A stretch of 64,000 nucleotides of DNA from CAYJEQ01 sp964371155 (GCA_964371155.1 CAYJLI010000001.1:89134-153133), one strand, 5' to 3'. Positions 45,221 through 54,280 are shown, numbered from the stretch's first letter. Numbers and translations: made by a program. Notes: generated from the sequence alone by a model not told the origin.

Positions 45221-45947
45221 TAGATGCCACCTCAACTTTGCTATCATCTATCTTACGATCATATACATTTATTTTCTTCTCAATATAACTAACTATAAAT
45301 CCAAATACAATACACATAATCCAATATGTAAGCCCTGCGCAGAAATATGCTTCGAAATAGTGGAAGTCCCTTCCTCCTAAAACCTTCGCCTTACCCATTA
45401 AGTCCATAACGGATATGATAAACGCAAGTGAAGTACCTTTAAGCAGTGATGTAATCGCATTTCCGAATGAAGGTATGGCTACAACTAAAGCTTGTGGAAT
45501 TGTGATGCGAATTAGAGTTTGAATGCCTGTCATCCCGATTGATTTAGCGGCTTCTATCTCCTTGCGGTCAACCGATAGTAGTGCCGCACGAATTACTTCG
45601 GACTCATATGCTGCCTCCTGCATAATAAATGCTACAAGTGCAAATGCAAAAGGTGAGATACTGTTAATATCAAGATTAGTTCCAAATCTTGCATTTATTG
45701 AATTTCCTAAAATCGGAAGCCCATAGTATGACATATACAGCAGTACCATTAGCGGTACACCTCTAATAAACGATACATATACAGCGGCACACTGATGTAA
45801 AACAGGCACCTTATTAATTTTTACAATCGCTATTAAAAATCCGAAGAATATACCAAACACTGTTGCAATAGCTGTAATTTGCAATGTTGTGGGTAACCCA
45901 CCTAAAATAATCGGCCAGTATGACCAGATCAGACTTATATCAAACAC
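45213..45947 (-). CDS. polar amino-acid ABC transporter, permease
   Basis: A 244-residue HisM/GlnP-type permease with about five transmembrane helices. Conserved features are YVSFIRGVPLMVLLYMSYYGLP (piece FIRGVPLMVLLY) and the EAA loop EAAKSIGMTGIQTLIRITIPQA (piece EAAKSIGMTG). It is 21 bp after gntR and overlaps the ATPase gene by 8 bp, so the transporter is part of the regulator's operon. Confidence 0.93.
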   Translation of the reverse strand: MFDISLIWSYWPIILGGLPTTLQITAIATVFGIFFGFLIAIVKINKVPVLHQCAAVYVSFIRGVPLMVLLYMSYYGLPILGNSINARFGTNLDINSISPFAFALVAFIMQEAAYESEVIRAALLSVDRKEIEAAKSIGMTGIQTLIRITIPQALVVAIPSFGNAITSLLKGTSLAFIISVMDLMGKAKVLGGRDFHYFEAYFCAGLTYWIMCIVFGFIVSYIEKKINVYDRKIDDSKVEVASNA

Positions 45948-45968
45948 TAAAAAATCCTCCTTTAAATA

Positions 45969-46640
45969 TTAAACAATTCTACTATAGACTACATTATTAG
46001 CTTGAAAAGGTTTGACGCTACAAAAGAAATCGAGTGCGCTTTCTCGGCAAGCTTTAATATGTTCACGCATTAAATCTGCCGCCCTATCATAGTTTTCATA
46101 TATTAGACTATTTAGAATTTCGATATGTTCTTCATTTGCTTCGTGTATTTTCGTTTTATATTGCCTTGATGAGATGATTACTCTTGTGTTTTCGTCAAAT
46201 ACTTTTCTCATCATGTCTATAATAAACCTATTTCCACAATGCTCAATTATAAACATATGCATTGCTGTGTCGATGCGGAATCCATTTTCTTCATCCGCCT
46301 GCTCACATAGATACATTTCTCTAAATTCAAGCAATTTTTCCTTTGGCAAAAATGGCCCTGCCATTCTAAGCGCCACAGGTTCAATTTCAAGTCGTGTTTG
46401 GAATATTTGTATTACGTCGGACAATGTACATTCGACTACAAGTATTCCTTTTTTAGGCATAATTTTAATATATCTTTCTTGTTCAATTCGGTTTAACGCT
46501 TCACGAATAGGGGTTCTGCTAAACCCTAATTCTTCAGCAAGTGTCATCTCATTGAGTATCGTTCCGGGTTCATATTCACAGTTAATTAGTTTTTCACGAA
46601 TTATCGTGTAAGCTTTGTCTTTTAAGCCTTCATTTGGCAT
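45969..46640 (-). CDS. GntR family regulator, FadR subfamily
   Basis: A 223-residue repressor or activator. The N-terminal winged helix (about 8-75) reads GTILNEMTLAEELGFSRTPIREALNRIEQE (piece LAEELGFSRTPIREAL). The C-terminal FCD helical domain holds possible metal ligands (DTAMHMFIIEHCGN, HEANEEHIEIL). It is second gene in the operon, 16 bp after the PEP mutase-family gene. Its likely sites are the TGTATACA palindromes at 47600-47618 and 47873-47882. Confidence 0.9.
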   Translation of the reverse strand: MPNEGLKDKAYTIIREKLINCEYEPGTILNEMTLAEELGFSRTPIREALNRIEQERYIKIMPKKGILVVECTLSDVIQIFQTRLEIEPVALRMAGPFLPKEKLLEFREMYLCEQADEENGFRIDTAMHMFIIEHCGNRFIIDMMRKVFDENTRVIISSRQYKTKIHEANEEHIEILNSLIYENYDRAADLMREHIKACRESALDFFCSVKPFQANNVVYSRIV

Positions 46641-46656
46641 ATGTCATCTCTCCATT

Positions 46657-47577
46657 TTACTTTTTTAAAAATGACATAAACTCTTTTTCAAGCTCAAGCC
46701 ATTCCACTGGATCCATTTGGCGCGCTGCGAGTTGTTCTTCGGGTGTAAGTCCACCCATATCATGCATTTCAGAATATACTGCATTTCCGTTTTTGATATT
46801 TTCCCTGCCATAGTGCATCATGCCCCACATAGCGCCCTTTTCGAGATAGTGCATTGTTACGAAATTATAGTTTAGTGCCATTATTTCGTCCATCTCAACA
46901 TCGGGTTTGCCATCTACTACTGTAATGTCGGGATAAAGCTTCCATCCAGGTATCTTTTCTGCTGCAAGTCTGCACTCCTCAATATTATTGTATCTATTGA
47001 TAAGTGTCATTGGAGCTCCTATGTCTGCCGCTCTTGCCATTCTGTCAATAGCATCATCAAATCCGTTTATTGGTCTGCTTTCTGTTCTGGCAATTACTAC
47101 GCAATCTGTTCCCTCGGTTGCCGCAAGTGCCGCTTTTACCTTGCCGAGTAATATTTCAGTTGGTACTACTTCGTATGGTACTTTGCCTTTCTCTCCATAC
47201 TTAAGTCTTGCCCAGCCTCTTTTACCCATGCCGTCATCGAGTGTAAATCCTTGAGCACCTGCACGTACTAAGCGCTCAACATTTCTAAATATATTAATAG
47301 GACTATCTCCATACCCCTCATCGAAATCCACTATGACGGGCAGTGGTGAATATGCACAAATTCGCTCTGTAATCCATATTAATTCATCGACTGTCATAAG
47401 TCCTAAATCAGGAGTACCTGTCAAGCTTGAAGCTGCGGCTGCACCACTTAAAAGCAACGCCTTGTATCCAACAGCCTCTGCAGCCTTAGCAGAATAGCAA
47501 TCCCACACCGATGGTGCAATTACTTGCTCGCCATTTAAGAGCATTTCTTTAAAAGTTGTTGATTTTTTTTTGAGCAT
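46657..47577 (-). CDS. isocitrate lyase/PEP mutase superfamily protein lacking the lyase Cys
   Basis: A 306-residue TIM-barrel protein similar to 2-methylisocitrate lyase and PEP mutase. Metal-binding DFDEGYGD (about 84-91) and LDDG (113-116) are conserved, and VIARTES follows. The lyase loop, normally KRCGHR with the catalytic Cys, reads KRGWAR (119-124), so C-C lyase chemistry of the usual kind is unlikely. It may be a mutase, hydrolase or decarboxylase. It is first gene of the operon with gntR and the amino-acid transporter, divergent from hutH. The substrate is unknown. Confidence 0.8.
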   Translation of the reverse strand: MLKKKSTTFKEMLLNGEQVIAPSVWDCYSAKAAEAVGYKALLLSGAAAASSLTGTPDLGLMTVDELIWITERICAYSPLPVIVDFDEGYGDSPINIFRNVERLVRAGAQGFTLDDGMGKRGWARLKYGEKGKVPYEVVPTEILLGKVKAALAATEGTDCVVIARTESRPINGFDDAIDRMARAADIGAPMTLINRYNNIEECRLAAEKIPGWKLYPDITVVDGKPDVEMDEIMALNYNFVTMHYLEKGAMWGMMHYGRENIKNGNAVYSEMHDMGGLTPEEQLAARQMDPVEWLELEKEFMSFLKK

Positions 47578-47599
47578 TCAGTTTTTCCTCCAATATAAT

Positions 47600-47638
47600 T
47601 AATGTATTGTATACATTAAACTTCTTAAAAAAAGTCAA
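47600..47638 (-). promoter_or_regulatory. promoter and GntR-type operator of the transporter/regulator operon
   Basis: Minus-strand TTGACT (47633-47638), 17 bp, TGTATA (47610-47615). The -10 is covered by a dyad TAATGTAT-TGT-ATACATTA (47600-47618) whose core, read on the minus strand, is ATGTATACAA (47607-47616). The same 10-mer is at the hutH start. Binding here would block polymerase, so autorepression is likely. Confidence 0.6.
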
Positions 47639-47833
47639 ATTAAAAATACCCCTTTGCCGAAAAGTGATATTTATATTATTTGACCTATGAAGCATACAAT
47701 AGAGCTTCATTTTTTATGTACTTGTCCCATATTTTCTTTTATTTTATAGGAAAGTTTTCAAAAAAACAAGCCTAAATTTGCTTTTTTGGAAGAAATCATA
47801 ATTATACATGTCAAAAATTGTTATAAATGTTCA

Positions 47834-47912
47834 TTGTACTATTTTGCATTTTGTTATATACTACTTATTGTGATGTATACAACACGACATGTCAAATGCG
47901 TAATGTATATAA
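47834..47912 (+). promoter_or_regulatory. hutH promoter with GntR-type operator
   Basis: TTGTAC (47834-47839), 17 bp, TATACT (47857-47862). ATGTATACAA at 47873-47882 lies at the expected transcription start, and a weaker copy ATGTATATAA is 30 bp further (47903-47912). The strong copy is identical to the one in the divergent promoter. The rest of the 380-bp divergent gap is AT-rich without other features. Confidence 0.6.
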
Positions 47913-47957
47913 TTGAAACCTAATTACTACTTTATTTGCAGAAAGGACAATCAAATT

Positions 47958-49571
47958 ATGAACAAAATTGTTTTAAATGGAATTGACTTAACAATTAAGG
48001 ATGTTGTTAATGTAGCTCGTCATGGTTACCATGTGGAAATAGCACAGGAGTGCCGTGATAAAATTATCGAAGTGCGCAAATACATGGAAGACAACTGGAT
48101 GCGTGAAGATGCTCCAGCGGTTTATGGCTTTAACACTGGTCTTGGCAAACTAAAAGATTTTGCTGTTTCTATGGAAGAAAGCGATCTTCATCAGTATCGC
48201 ACAGTACTATCCCACTGCGGTGGCGTTGGTGACCCTGCTCCTGAAGAAGTTGTTCGCGCTACTATGGTTGTTCGTGTAAATGCATTTTGTCAGGGTGTAT
48301 CCGGTCTTCGTATTTCTGTTGTTGACCGTCTACTTGAAATGCTCAACAAAGGAATTCATCCAGTAGTTCCATGGCAAGGTTCCGTAGGCGCTTGTGGGGA
48401 CTTAGCTCCAATGGCACATATTTGCTCAGTTCTTATCGGACTTGAACAAGCAGAAGCTTTCTATAACGGCGAGCGTATGCCTGCACGCAAAGCTTTAGAG
48501 CTTGCAAATATCACTCCAATCGACTTCCAACTAAAAGCAAAAGACTGCTTAGCTCTTATGAATGGTACTACAATGTTTGCTGGGATGTCTGCACTTTGCC
48601 ATTACGATGCTGAACAGCTTATCAAAGTTTCTGAAATTACAACTGCTCTCAGCTTAGAAGCTGTTAGAGGTGAAACACGTGCATTTGATGCTCGTATCCA
48701 TAAAGTTCGTCGTCAGTTAGGCCAGATGAAATCCGCTGAGAATGTTCGTCGCTTAGTTGAAGGCAGTGAACGTGTTACTGAAGAAGCACGCAAAATCCAC
48801 CTTGAGTACGATGTAATGCATCCTGTATATCAAGAAAGAGTTCAGGATTTATATTCTCTTCGTTGTATGCCACAGGTTAACGGTTCTTGCCGTGACAATA
48901 TAGAATACGCTAAGGTTCTTCTTGAGCGTGAAATCAATGCCGCTACTGACAATCCACTAATTTTCCCAACAGCTGACGGCAAAGATATGGAATTCTTAAG
49001 CGGTGGTAACTTCCACGGCGAGCCAATCGGATTTGCAATGGATATCGTTGCTATGTCATTGGTTGAAATCGGTAATATATCCGAGCGTCGTAGCTTTAGC
49101 ATGTGTGACCAAAGCTTAAACTATGGACTACCTCCTGCACTTGTAGGTGAGCCAATCGGCCTTAACTACGGTTATAACATTATCGGTTGTGCCGCTTCTG
49201 CACTTGTATCGGAAAACAAAACACTTGCTTTCCCTGCAACTGCTGACACAGTACCTACAAAAGCTAATCAGGAAGACCATGTAAGTATGGCTCCTTGGGC
49301 AACACGTAAAGCTGCACTAATTATCAAAAACCTTGAAAAAATACTTGGTATCGAGCTTCTTTTAGCTTCCCGTGGTATTTTCATCACAGAAGATGTTTTA
49401 GGACAGTTTAAACTTGGTAAAGGTACTGCGCCTACATACGGAAAAGTTTGTGAATACATCAAATTCCAAAAAGACGATTTCTACATGGGCAATCAGTCTA
49501 AAGCTACTATCGGACTTGTTGAATCCGGTGAGCTATTATCTGCTATCGAGTCCATTGTAGGCGAATTATAA
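47958..49571 (+). CDS. hutH: histidine ammonia-lyase with an Ala-Cys-Gly MIO triad
   Basis: Non-oxidative deamination of L-histidine to urocanate. The 537-residue protein starts at 47958 (MNKIVLNGID; AGAAAGGA upstream). It has the active-site Tyr56 (AVYGFNTGLG), the histidase-type pair Ser85-His86 (VLSHCGGVG), MNGTT, YSLRCMPQV, and KANQEDHVSM with the histidase Glu. The MIO-forming triad, Ala-Ser-Gly in most members, is Ala145-Cys146-Gly147 (GSVGACGDLAP). From P. putida histidase work, Cys at this position can still mature to MIO, so activity is expected. No hutU, hutI or other hut gene is in the window. Confidence 0.9.
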   Translation: MNKIVLNGIDLTIKDVVNVARHGYHVEIAQECRDKIIEVRKYMEDNWMREDAPAVYGFNTGLGKLKDFAVSMEESDLHQYRTVLSHCGGVGDPAPEEVVRATMVVRVNAFCQGVSGLRISVVDRLLEMLNKGIHPVVPWQGSVGACGDLAPMAHICSVLIGLEQAEAFYNGERMPARKALELANITPIDFQLKAKDCLALMNGTTMFAGMSALCHYDAEQLIKVSEITTALSLEAVRGETRAFDARIHKVRRQLGQMKSAENVRRLVEGSERVTEEARKIHLEYDVMHPVYQERVQDLYSLRCMPQVNGSCRDNIEYAKVLLEREINAATDNPLIFPTADGKDMEFLSGGNFHGEPIGFAMDIVAMSLVEIGNISERRSFSMCDQSLNYGLPPALVGEPIGLNYGYNIIGCAASALVSENKTLAFPATADTVPTKANQEDHVSMAPWATRKAALIIKNLEKILGIELLLASRGIFITEDVLGQFKLGKGTAPTYGKVCEYIKFQKDDFYMGNQSKATIGLVESGELLSAIESIVGEL

Positions 49572-49627
49572 TACAAGATAGTTTTTTCATTATATTTATC
49601 TCCATTTTAGATTTCTATGTGTACGGG

Positions 49628-49666
49628 AAACAGGAGCTCATGCCATATGGCGTGAAGCTCCTGTTT
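49628..49666 (+). terminator. terminator of hutH
   Basis: AAACAGGAGCT pairs with AGCTCCTGTTT, with an inner GCCAT/ATGGC stem, followed by TCTGTTTTATTT. Confidence 0.8.
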
Positions 49667-49717
49667 TCTGTTTTATTTAAGTTTAAATCAGCTCACCCAT
49701 CGCTCGAGCTTATAATT

Positions 49718-49764
49718 AATTACACCATTATCCCCGCCTATGTGATGGGGATAATGGTGTAATT
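49718..49764 (-). terminator. terminator of the lacI-uxaC-eda-kdgK operon
   Basis: An 18-bp perfect stem (49718-49735 with 49747-49764) with an 11-base loop. The A/T-rich ends could work in both directions. The 302-bp convergent gap holds only this and the hutH terminator. Confidence 0.7.
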
Positions 49765-49873
49765 TTAAGACTCATATAGTTTACCATTGGTGTGGCAATT
49801 TTTATAGCTATTTCAAAACGCAATACTAAAATATTACTACAATCGTGGATTTTAGATGTATAGGATGAATCTC

Positions 49874-50968
49874 TTAGCGCTGTACTCTCGCACCCGCACC
49901 GGACATAAGCCCTTCAACTTCTTTGAGTGATGCCATTGTGGTATCACCTGCAGTAGTCATTGCAAGTGCGCCATGTGCCGCACCGTACTCAACTGCAATT
50001 TTAGGATCTCCATGTGTCATCAGTCCATAAATAAGCCCTGAAGCAAATGAATCTCCTCCGCCTACACGGTCCATGATTTCTAAGCCATCGTATTGATGTG
50101 CTTTATATACTTCTCCATTTGCAAAGCAAAGTGCACTCCAGTGGTTAACTGTGGCTGTTTTAACTTCACGTAGAGTAGTAGCAATTGCTTTAAAGTTTGG
50201 ATATTCTGCCGCCACTCGTCTCATCATCTCTTTGTATGCGTCAAGATTTAGTGTTTTCAGACCATCGTCGCCCTCTATTTCAAATCCGAGGCAAGCGGTA
50301 AAATCTTCTTCATTACCAATCATAACATCTACATATTTAGCTATCTCTTTATTTACTTCCTGAGCCTTAGCGTGACCGCCTATTGCTTTCCACTGTGATG
50401 GGCGATAATTTAGGTCGTAGGATACAATAGTTCCATATTTTTTAGCTGTTTTAACTGCGGCGATAAGTGTTTGTGAAGCCTCTTCAGATAAAGCTGCAAA
50501 TATACCACCTGTATGGAACCAACGAACACCGAGTTCACCAAAGATGTATTCAAAGTCGAAATCCTCGGGTTTCATTTTGGATATTGCTGTGTTTGCACGG
50601 TCGGAGCATCCCACTGCACCACGTACACCAAAGCCACGCTCAGTGAAGTTGATACCATTTCTGCAGCTTCTTCCCACGCCGTCGTAAGGAAGGTATTTAA
50701 TAAGATCGGTATCCACACCGCCTTGGCATATAAAGTCGGTGATAAGTGAACCAACTTCATTATCAGCGAGTGCTGTAATAATACCAGTTTTCATCTTAAA
50801 GCATTTGCGAAGTCCTCTTGCAACATTGTATTCGCCTCCGCCTTCCCAAGCACGGAAAGAGCGTGTAGTGCGTATGCGTCCCTCGCCTGGATCTAAGCGG
50901 AGCATAACTTCACCCATGGAAAGCTGGTCATAGTAGCATTCTGATTTTGGTTTAACATTTATAAGCAT
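49874..50968 (-). CDS. kdgK: PfkB family sugar kinase, probable 2-dehydro-3-deoxygluconokinase
   Basis: Predicted to phosphorylate 2-keto-3-deoxygluconate to KDPG. The 364-residue ribokinase-fold protein starts at 50968 (AAAGGAG upstream). It has GEVMLRLDPGEGRIR near the N-terminus (typical of KdgK), GGGEYNVARGL, VSYDLNYRPSQW and the catalytic loop DRVGGGDSFASGLIYGL (anion hole and base Asp). It is last in lacI-uxaC-eda-kdgK, six bases after eda, which fixes the pathway assignment. Confidence 0.88.
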   Translation of the reverse strand: MLINVKPKSECYYDQLSMGEVMLRLDPGEGRIRTTRSFRAWEGGGEYNVARGLRKCFKMKTGIITALADNEVGSLITDFICQGGVDTDLIKYLPYDGVGRSCRNGINFTERGFGVRGAVGCSDRANTAISKMKPEDFDFEYIFGELGVRWFHTGGIFAALSEEASQTLIAAVKTAKKYGTIVSYDLNYRPSQWKAIGGHAKAQEVNKEIAKYVDVMIGNEEDFTACLGFEIEGDDGLKTLNLDAYKEMMRRVAAEYPNFKAIATTLREVKTATVNHWSALCFANGEVYKAHQYDGLEIMDRVGGGDSFASGLIYGLMTHGDPKIAVEYGAAHGALAMTTAGDTTMASLKEVEGLMSGAGARVQR

Positions 50969-51010
50969 ATTATATTTCTCCTTTATATTTACGGTTTTAC
51001 ACACAATAAA

Positions 51011-51610
51011 CTACGAATTAACTATATCGGATATCGCTTTGCAGTTTTTAACTATGTCTTCACTGCTGCCTTTCATCATCCATGAACCACCTATTGCCTC
51101 TATCTTATCCCATTGAAGGTACTCGGCTAAATTTTCTGCATTTACTCCACCAGTTGGTATAAATGTAATCTGTGGGAATGGCCCTGCAAGTGATTTCATC
51201 GCCTTAAGCCCCCCATATACATTAGCAGGGAAGAATTTAATAACAGTTATCCCCTCTTCTATGGCTTCCATTATTTCAGTTGGGGTAACGCATCCTGGGA
51301 AATAAGGTATGCTGTTTTCTCTGCAAACTGCGGCAACTTCTTTGTTAAAGCCAGGCCCAACTATGAATTTAACGCCAAGTGAAATCGCTTCTTTTGCCTG
51401 CATTGGATTTATAACTGTGCCTGCACCTATCAGCATTTCGGGGAATTCTTTCACCGCTAAAGCTATCGCCTCTTTAGCGCATGCTGTGCGATATGTAATT
51501 TCTGCTATTGGCAAATCTCCATCGCATAAGGCTTTCATAGTGGGTAGTGTTTCTTCAATTTTATTTATAACTACTACCGGCACCACTCTGTGTTTTTTAA
51601 TTCGCTCCAT
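51011..51610 (-). CDS. eda: KDPG/KHG aldolase
   Basis: Cleaves 2-keto-3-deoxy-6-phosphogluconate to pyruvate and glyceraldehyde 3-phosphate. A TIM-barrel class I aldolase of 199 residues. GAGTVINPMQAKEAI, FIVGPGFNKEV, YFPGCVTPTEI and VIKFFPANVYGGLKAMKSL (piece VIKFFPANVYGG, with the Schiff-base Lys) are conserved, as are the Glu and Arg of the N-terminal strand region (EITYRT). It sits between uxaC and kdgK. Confidence 0.94.
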   Translation of the reverse strand: MERIKKHRVVPVVVINKIEETLPTMKALCDGDLPIAEITYRTACAKEAIALAVKEFPEMLIGAGTVINPMQAKEAISLGVKFIVGPGFNKEVAAVCRENSIPYFPGCVTPTEIMEAIEEGITVIKFFPANVYGGLKAMKSLAGPFPQITFIPTGGVNAENLAEYLQWDKIEAIGGSWMMKGSSEDIVKNCKAISDIVNS

Positions 51611-51696
51611 CTTTTATCCTGCCTTTCAAAATATTAGTTTAATATTCTTTATCTCCGCTGTGGAGTGGATATGCTAAACATGAGTTTAATTATCTG

Positions 51697-53097
51697 CTAA
51701 AATTTAAAATATACTTTAGCATTGTTGTATGAAATACCCTTAATTATCTCTTCTAATGCTGTAAAATCGTCGGGGTATTCGCCATTTTCTACCCATCCGC
51801 CAATTAGCTCGCAGAGTATTCTGCGGAAATATTCATGGCGAGTGTAGGAAAGAAAGCTTCTTGAATCGGTGAGCATTCCAACAAAGTTTCCAAGTAGGCT
51901 TAAATTTGCAAGGGAGGTCATCTGCTCTATCATGCCTGTTTTACTGTCGTTAAACCACCATGCACTTCCCTGTTGCAGCTTTCCTTTTGCGCCCGCTTCT
52001 TGGAAACAGCCTATAATTGTGCCTATGTAAGCGTTGTCGTTTGGATTTAGTGAATATAATATTGTGCGTGGTAGCTCCTTTGATGTTACAAGGCAGTTTA
52101 AAAAGTCTGCAAGTTGTGCGGATGGTGCATAGTTATTTATGCAGTCGTACCCTGTGTCGGGGCCAAGGCGCATAAACATCTGCCCATTATTATCTCGTTT
52201 GCATCCAAAATGCAGTTGCATAGCCCAGTCACGCTCATTGTATTCGTTTGCCATTTTGAGCATGAATGCAGTCTTAAATTTTGTTTTTTCTTCACTGCTA
52301 ATATCTTCATTTTTAAGGCGCTTAGTAAATATGCCTTCAATCTCCTCGGCAGTAGCAGGATAATATGCTACATACTCGAGTGCATGGTCGGAAATATTGC
52401 ATCCCATTTCGCCAAAATAATCAAGGCGATTACTTAAAGCTTTTAATAAACTATCAAATGAATTTATCTCTACACCGCTCACATCGCTGAGTTTTTTCAG
52501 GTAGTCGAGGTAAAAATCAGTTTCTATATTCATCGCTTTATCCGGACGCCATGCAGGGAGCACCTTGGTTTTAAAGCTCTTATCCTCTGCAATAGCCTTA
52601 TGCCATTCTAAACTGTCGATAGGGTCGTCAGTTGTGCAAATTATCTCTACATTGGAGTTTGTGATAATCCCTCTAACGCTCATTTCATCGGACTGAAGCT
52701 TGCTATTGCACAAATTCCACACTTCTTCCGCAGTTCTGCTATTTAGGTAACCATCATACCCAAAATATCGCTTAAGCTCTAAATGGCTCCAGTGATACAG
52801 TGGATTTCCAATGGCTTTTTCGAGGGTTTCCGCCCATTTTTGGAATTTCTCTCTATCGGTAGCATCGCCTGTGATATAATGCTCATCCACACCATTTGAA
52901 CGCATTTGACGCCATTTGTAGTGGTCACCACCAAGCCAAACCTGAGTGATATTTACAAATTTTTTATCCTCTGCAATTTCTTTTGGGTCGATGTGGCAGT
53001 GATAGTCGATTACCGGCATTTTGCTCGCATAATCATGATAGAGCTTTCTGGCAGTTTCTGTGGATAGTAAAAAATCGCTGTCCATAAATTTTTTCAT
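51697..53097 (-). CDS. uxaC: uronate isomerase
   Basis: Isomerises D-galacturonate to D-tagaturonate, and D-glucuronate to D-fructuronate. The 466-residue amidohydrolase-fold protein has the N-terminal metal site (PVIDYHCHIDPKEIA; piece DYHCHIDPKE), HLELKRYFG, ICTTDDPIDSLEWHK (piece CTTDDPIDSL), AMQLHFGCKRDNN, and GWWFNDSK-type AWWFNDSKTGM with LTDSRSFLSYTRHEYFRR (piece LTDSRSFLSY). The length is usual. It is 14 bp after lacI. Confidence 0.95.
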   Translation of the reverse strand: MKKFMDSDFLLSTETARKLYHDYASKMPVIDYHCHIDPKEIAEDKKFVNITQVWLGGDHYKWRQMRSNGVDEHYITGDATDREKFQKWAETLEKAIGNPLYHWSHLELKRYFGYDGYLNSRTAEEVWNLCNSKLQSDEMSVRGIITNSNVEIICTTDDPIDSLEWHKAIAEDKSFKTKVLPAWRPDKAMNIETDFYLDYLKKLSDVSGVEINSFDSLLKALSNRLDYFGEMGCNISDHALEYVAYYPATAEEIEGIFTKRLKNEDISSEEKTKFKTAFMLKMANEYNERDWAMQLHFGCKRDNNGQMFMRLGPDTGYDCINNYAPSAQLADFLNCLVTSKELPRTILYSLNPNDNAYIGTIIGCFQEAGAKGKLQQGSAWWFNDSKTGMIEQMTSLANLSLLGNFVGMLTDSRSFLSYTRHEYFRRILCELIGGWVENGEYPDDFTALEEIIKGISYNNAKVYFKF

Positions 53098-53111
53098 GCA
53101 AAACCTCTTTT

Positions 53112-54104
53112 CTATTTTGTAGTTTCTCTTTTAATAAAATCTGCTGAAAGGAGAATTTTTTTAGGTGCGCTTTCTCCATTTAATACTGATACTAATGTAT
53201 TTACTGCTGCACTGGCAGAGTATGATAGCTTATTGTCCACCGTGCTAATTTCAGGGTCGCAAAATCTGCCGAATTTTGAATTATTATATCCTACTATTTG
53301 CAGCTCCTGCGGCACTTTCACGCCTTTTCTTTTTGCGAATTTCAGCACTGCAATGGCAAGCTCATCATCCGCCGCTATCACTGCGTCATATTTATAATCA
53401 CTTAGATTTTCAAGTAGTTCGTACACTTCTTCCAAATCGCCGTCCATCTGTTTCATCTGCCAATTTTCTATCGGGATGCTTTTTTCGCTGTGCGCTTTGG
53501 TAAATCCACTTCGTTTATTAATGCCTGAATAGGATGTTCTTCTTCCTATATAGAGTATATTATTTGCTCCACTTTCAATCAGATCATCCGTTACGCTCTT
53601 TACAGTCTGCTCATCATCACACAGCACATTATAAATGTTTTCGCCTTTTAAATAACCATTGATAATTATAATTGGTATGCTCTGCGACACTTTATGTATA
53701 TACTGATTGTTTTTTGGATTTGAATCGATGAAATTTGAACCAATTAGAATTACTGCGTCCACACGCTTTGATAGAAGCAAATCAAGATAATATTGCTTAT
53801 CCTCAAGCTTATATCCGGTGCAACAAAGCAAACTGTCATACCCATGCTTGCGAAGCCCCTGCTCCACCATATAAATTGCTGTTGCTAAGAATGTATCCGA
53901 AGAGTCAGCACACAAAATCCCTATGGTCGACATACTATTAAGCCCTAATCCTCTTGCAAAAACATTTGGCGTGTATCCTGTTTCTTCTATGACTGCCATA
54001 ACTTTAAGCCTTGTTTTTTCACTCACACCTGCACTATTGTTTAGCACTCGTGAAACTGTCGCCGTAGATACACCCGCCTTTTTTGAAACATCATAAATAT
54101 TCAA
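53112..54104 (-). CDS. LacI family regulator of uronate genes
   Basis: A 330-residue LacI/PurR repressor. The HTH (NIYDVSKKAGVSTATVSRVLNN; piece KKAGVSTATVSRVLN) and hinge are followed by a sugar-binding domain (about 58-330). The TTG at 54104 is used because AGAGGTG is correctly spaced and the HTH then begins at residue 2, as usual. It precedes uxaC-eda-kdgK and is divergent from uxaA; both promoters carry a LacI-type palindrome, so it probably controls both operons. The inducer may be tagaturonate or another uronate intermediate. Confidence 0.9.
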   Translation of the reverse strand: MNIYDVSKKAGVSTATVSRVLNNSAGVSEKTRLKVMAVIEETGYTPNVFARGLGLNSMSTIGILCADSSDTFLATAIYMVEQGLRKHGYDSLLCCTGYKLEDKQYYLDLLLSKRVDAVILIGSNFIDSNPKNNQYIHKVSQSIPIIIINGYLKGENIYNVLCDDEQTVKSVTDDLIESGANNILYIGRRTSYSGINKRSGFTKAHSEKSIPIENWQMKQMDGDLEEVYELLENLSDYKYDAVIAADDELAIAVLKFAKRKGVKVPQELQIVGYNNSKFGRFCDPEISTVDNKLSYSASAAVNTLVSVLNGESAPKKILLSADFIKRETTK

Positions 54105-54131
54105 GATTTTCACCTCTTTCACTGCCAAAAT

Positions 54132-54186
54132 TGCAAGCGTTTACATTTATTATCATCATTATAATATGTAATAAGGTAAAAATCAA
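54132..54186 (-). promoter_or_regulatory. lacI operon promoter with cre-like/LacI operator
   Basis: Minus-strand TTGATT (54181-54186), 17 bp, TATAAT (54158-54163). TGTAAACGCTTGCA (54132-54145, minus strand) matches the CcpA cre consensus TGWAARCGYTWNCA at every position and lies just downstream of the -10. It could be bound by CcpA, by the LacI regulator encoded here, or by both. Confidence 0.7.
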
Positions 54187-54206
54187 GGGATTTTTTCAAT
54201 ATTTTC

Positions 54207-54252
54207 TTGACTTTTTTCTTTGGTAGAGGTATTATATTTGTAAGCACTTACA
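54207..54252 (+). promoter_or_regulatory. uxaA operon promoter with LacI operator
   Basis: TTGACT (54207-54212), 17 bp, TATTAT (54230-54235). TGTAAG-CA-CTTACA (54239-54252) lies at the start site. It shares the TGTAA half-site with the divergent operator but lacks the central CG of a cre, so it is more likely specific for the local LacI protein. Confidence 0.7.
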
Positions 54253-54280
54253 TTAATTTTAAAACGAGAGGTAGGCTATT

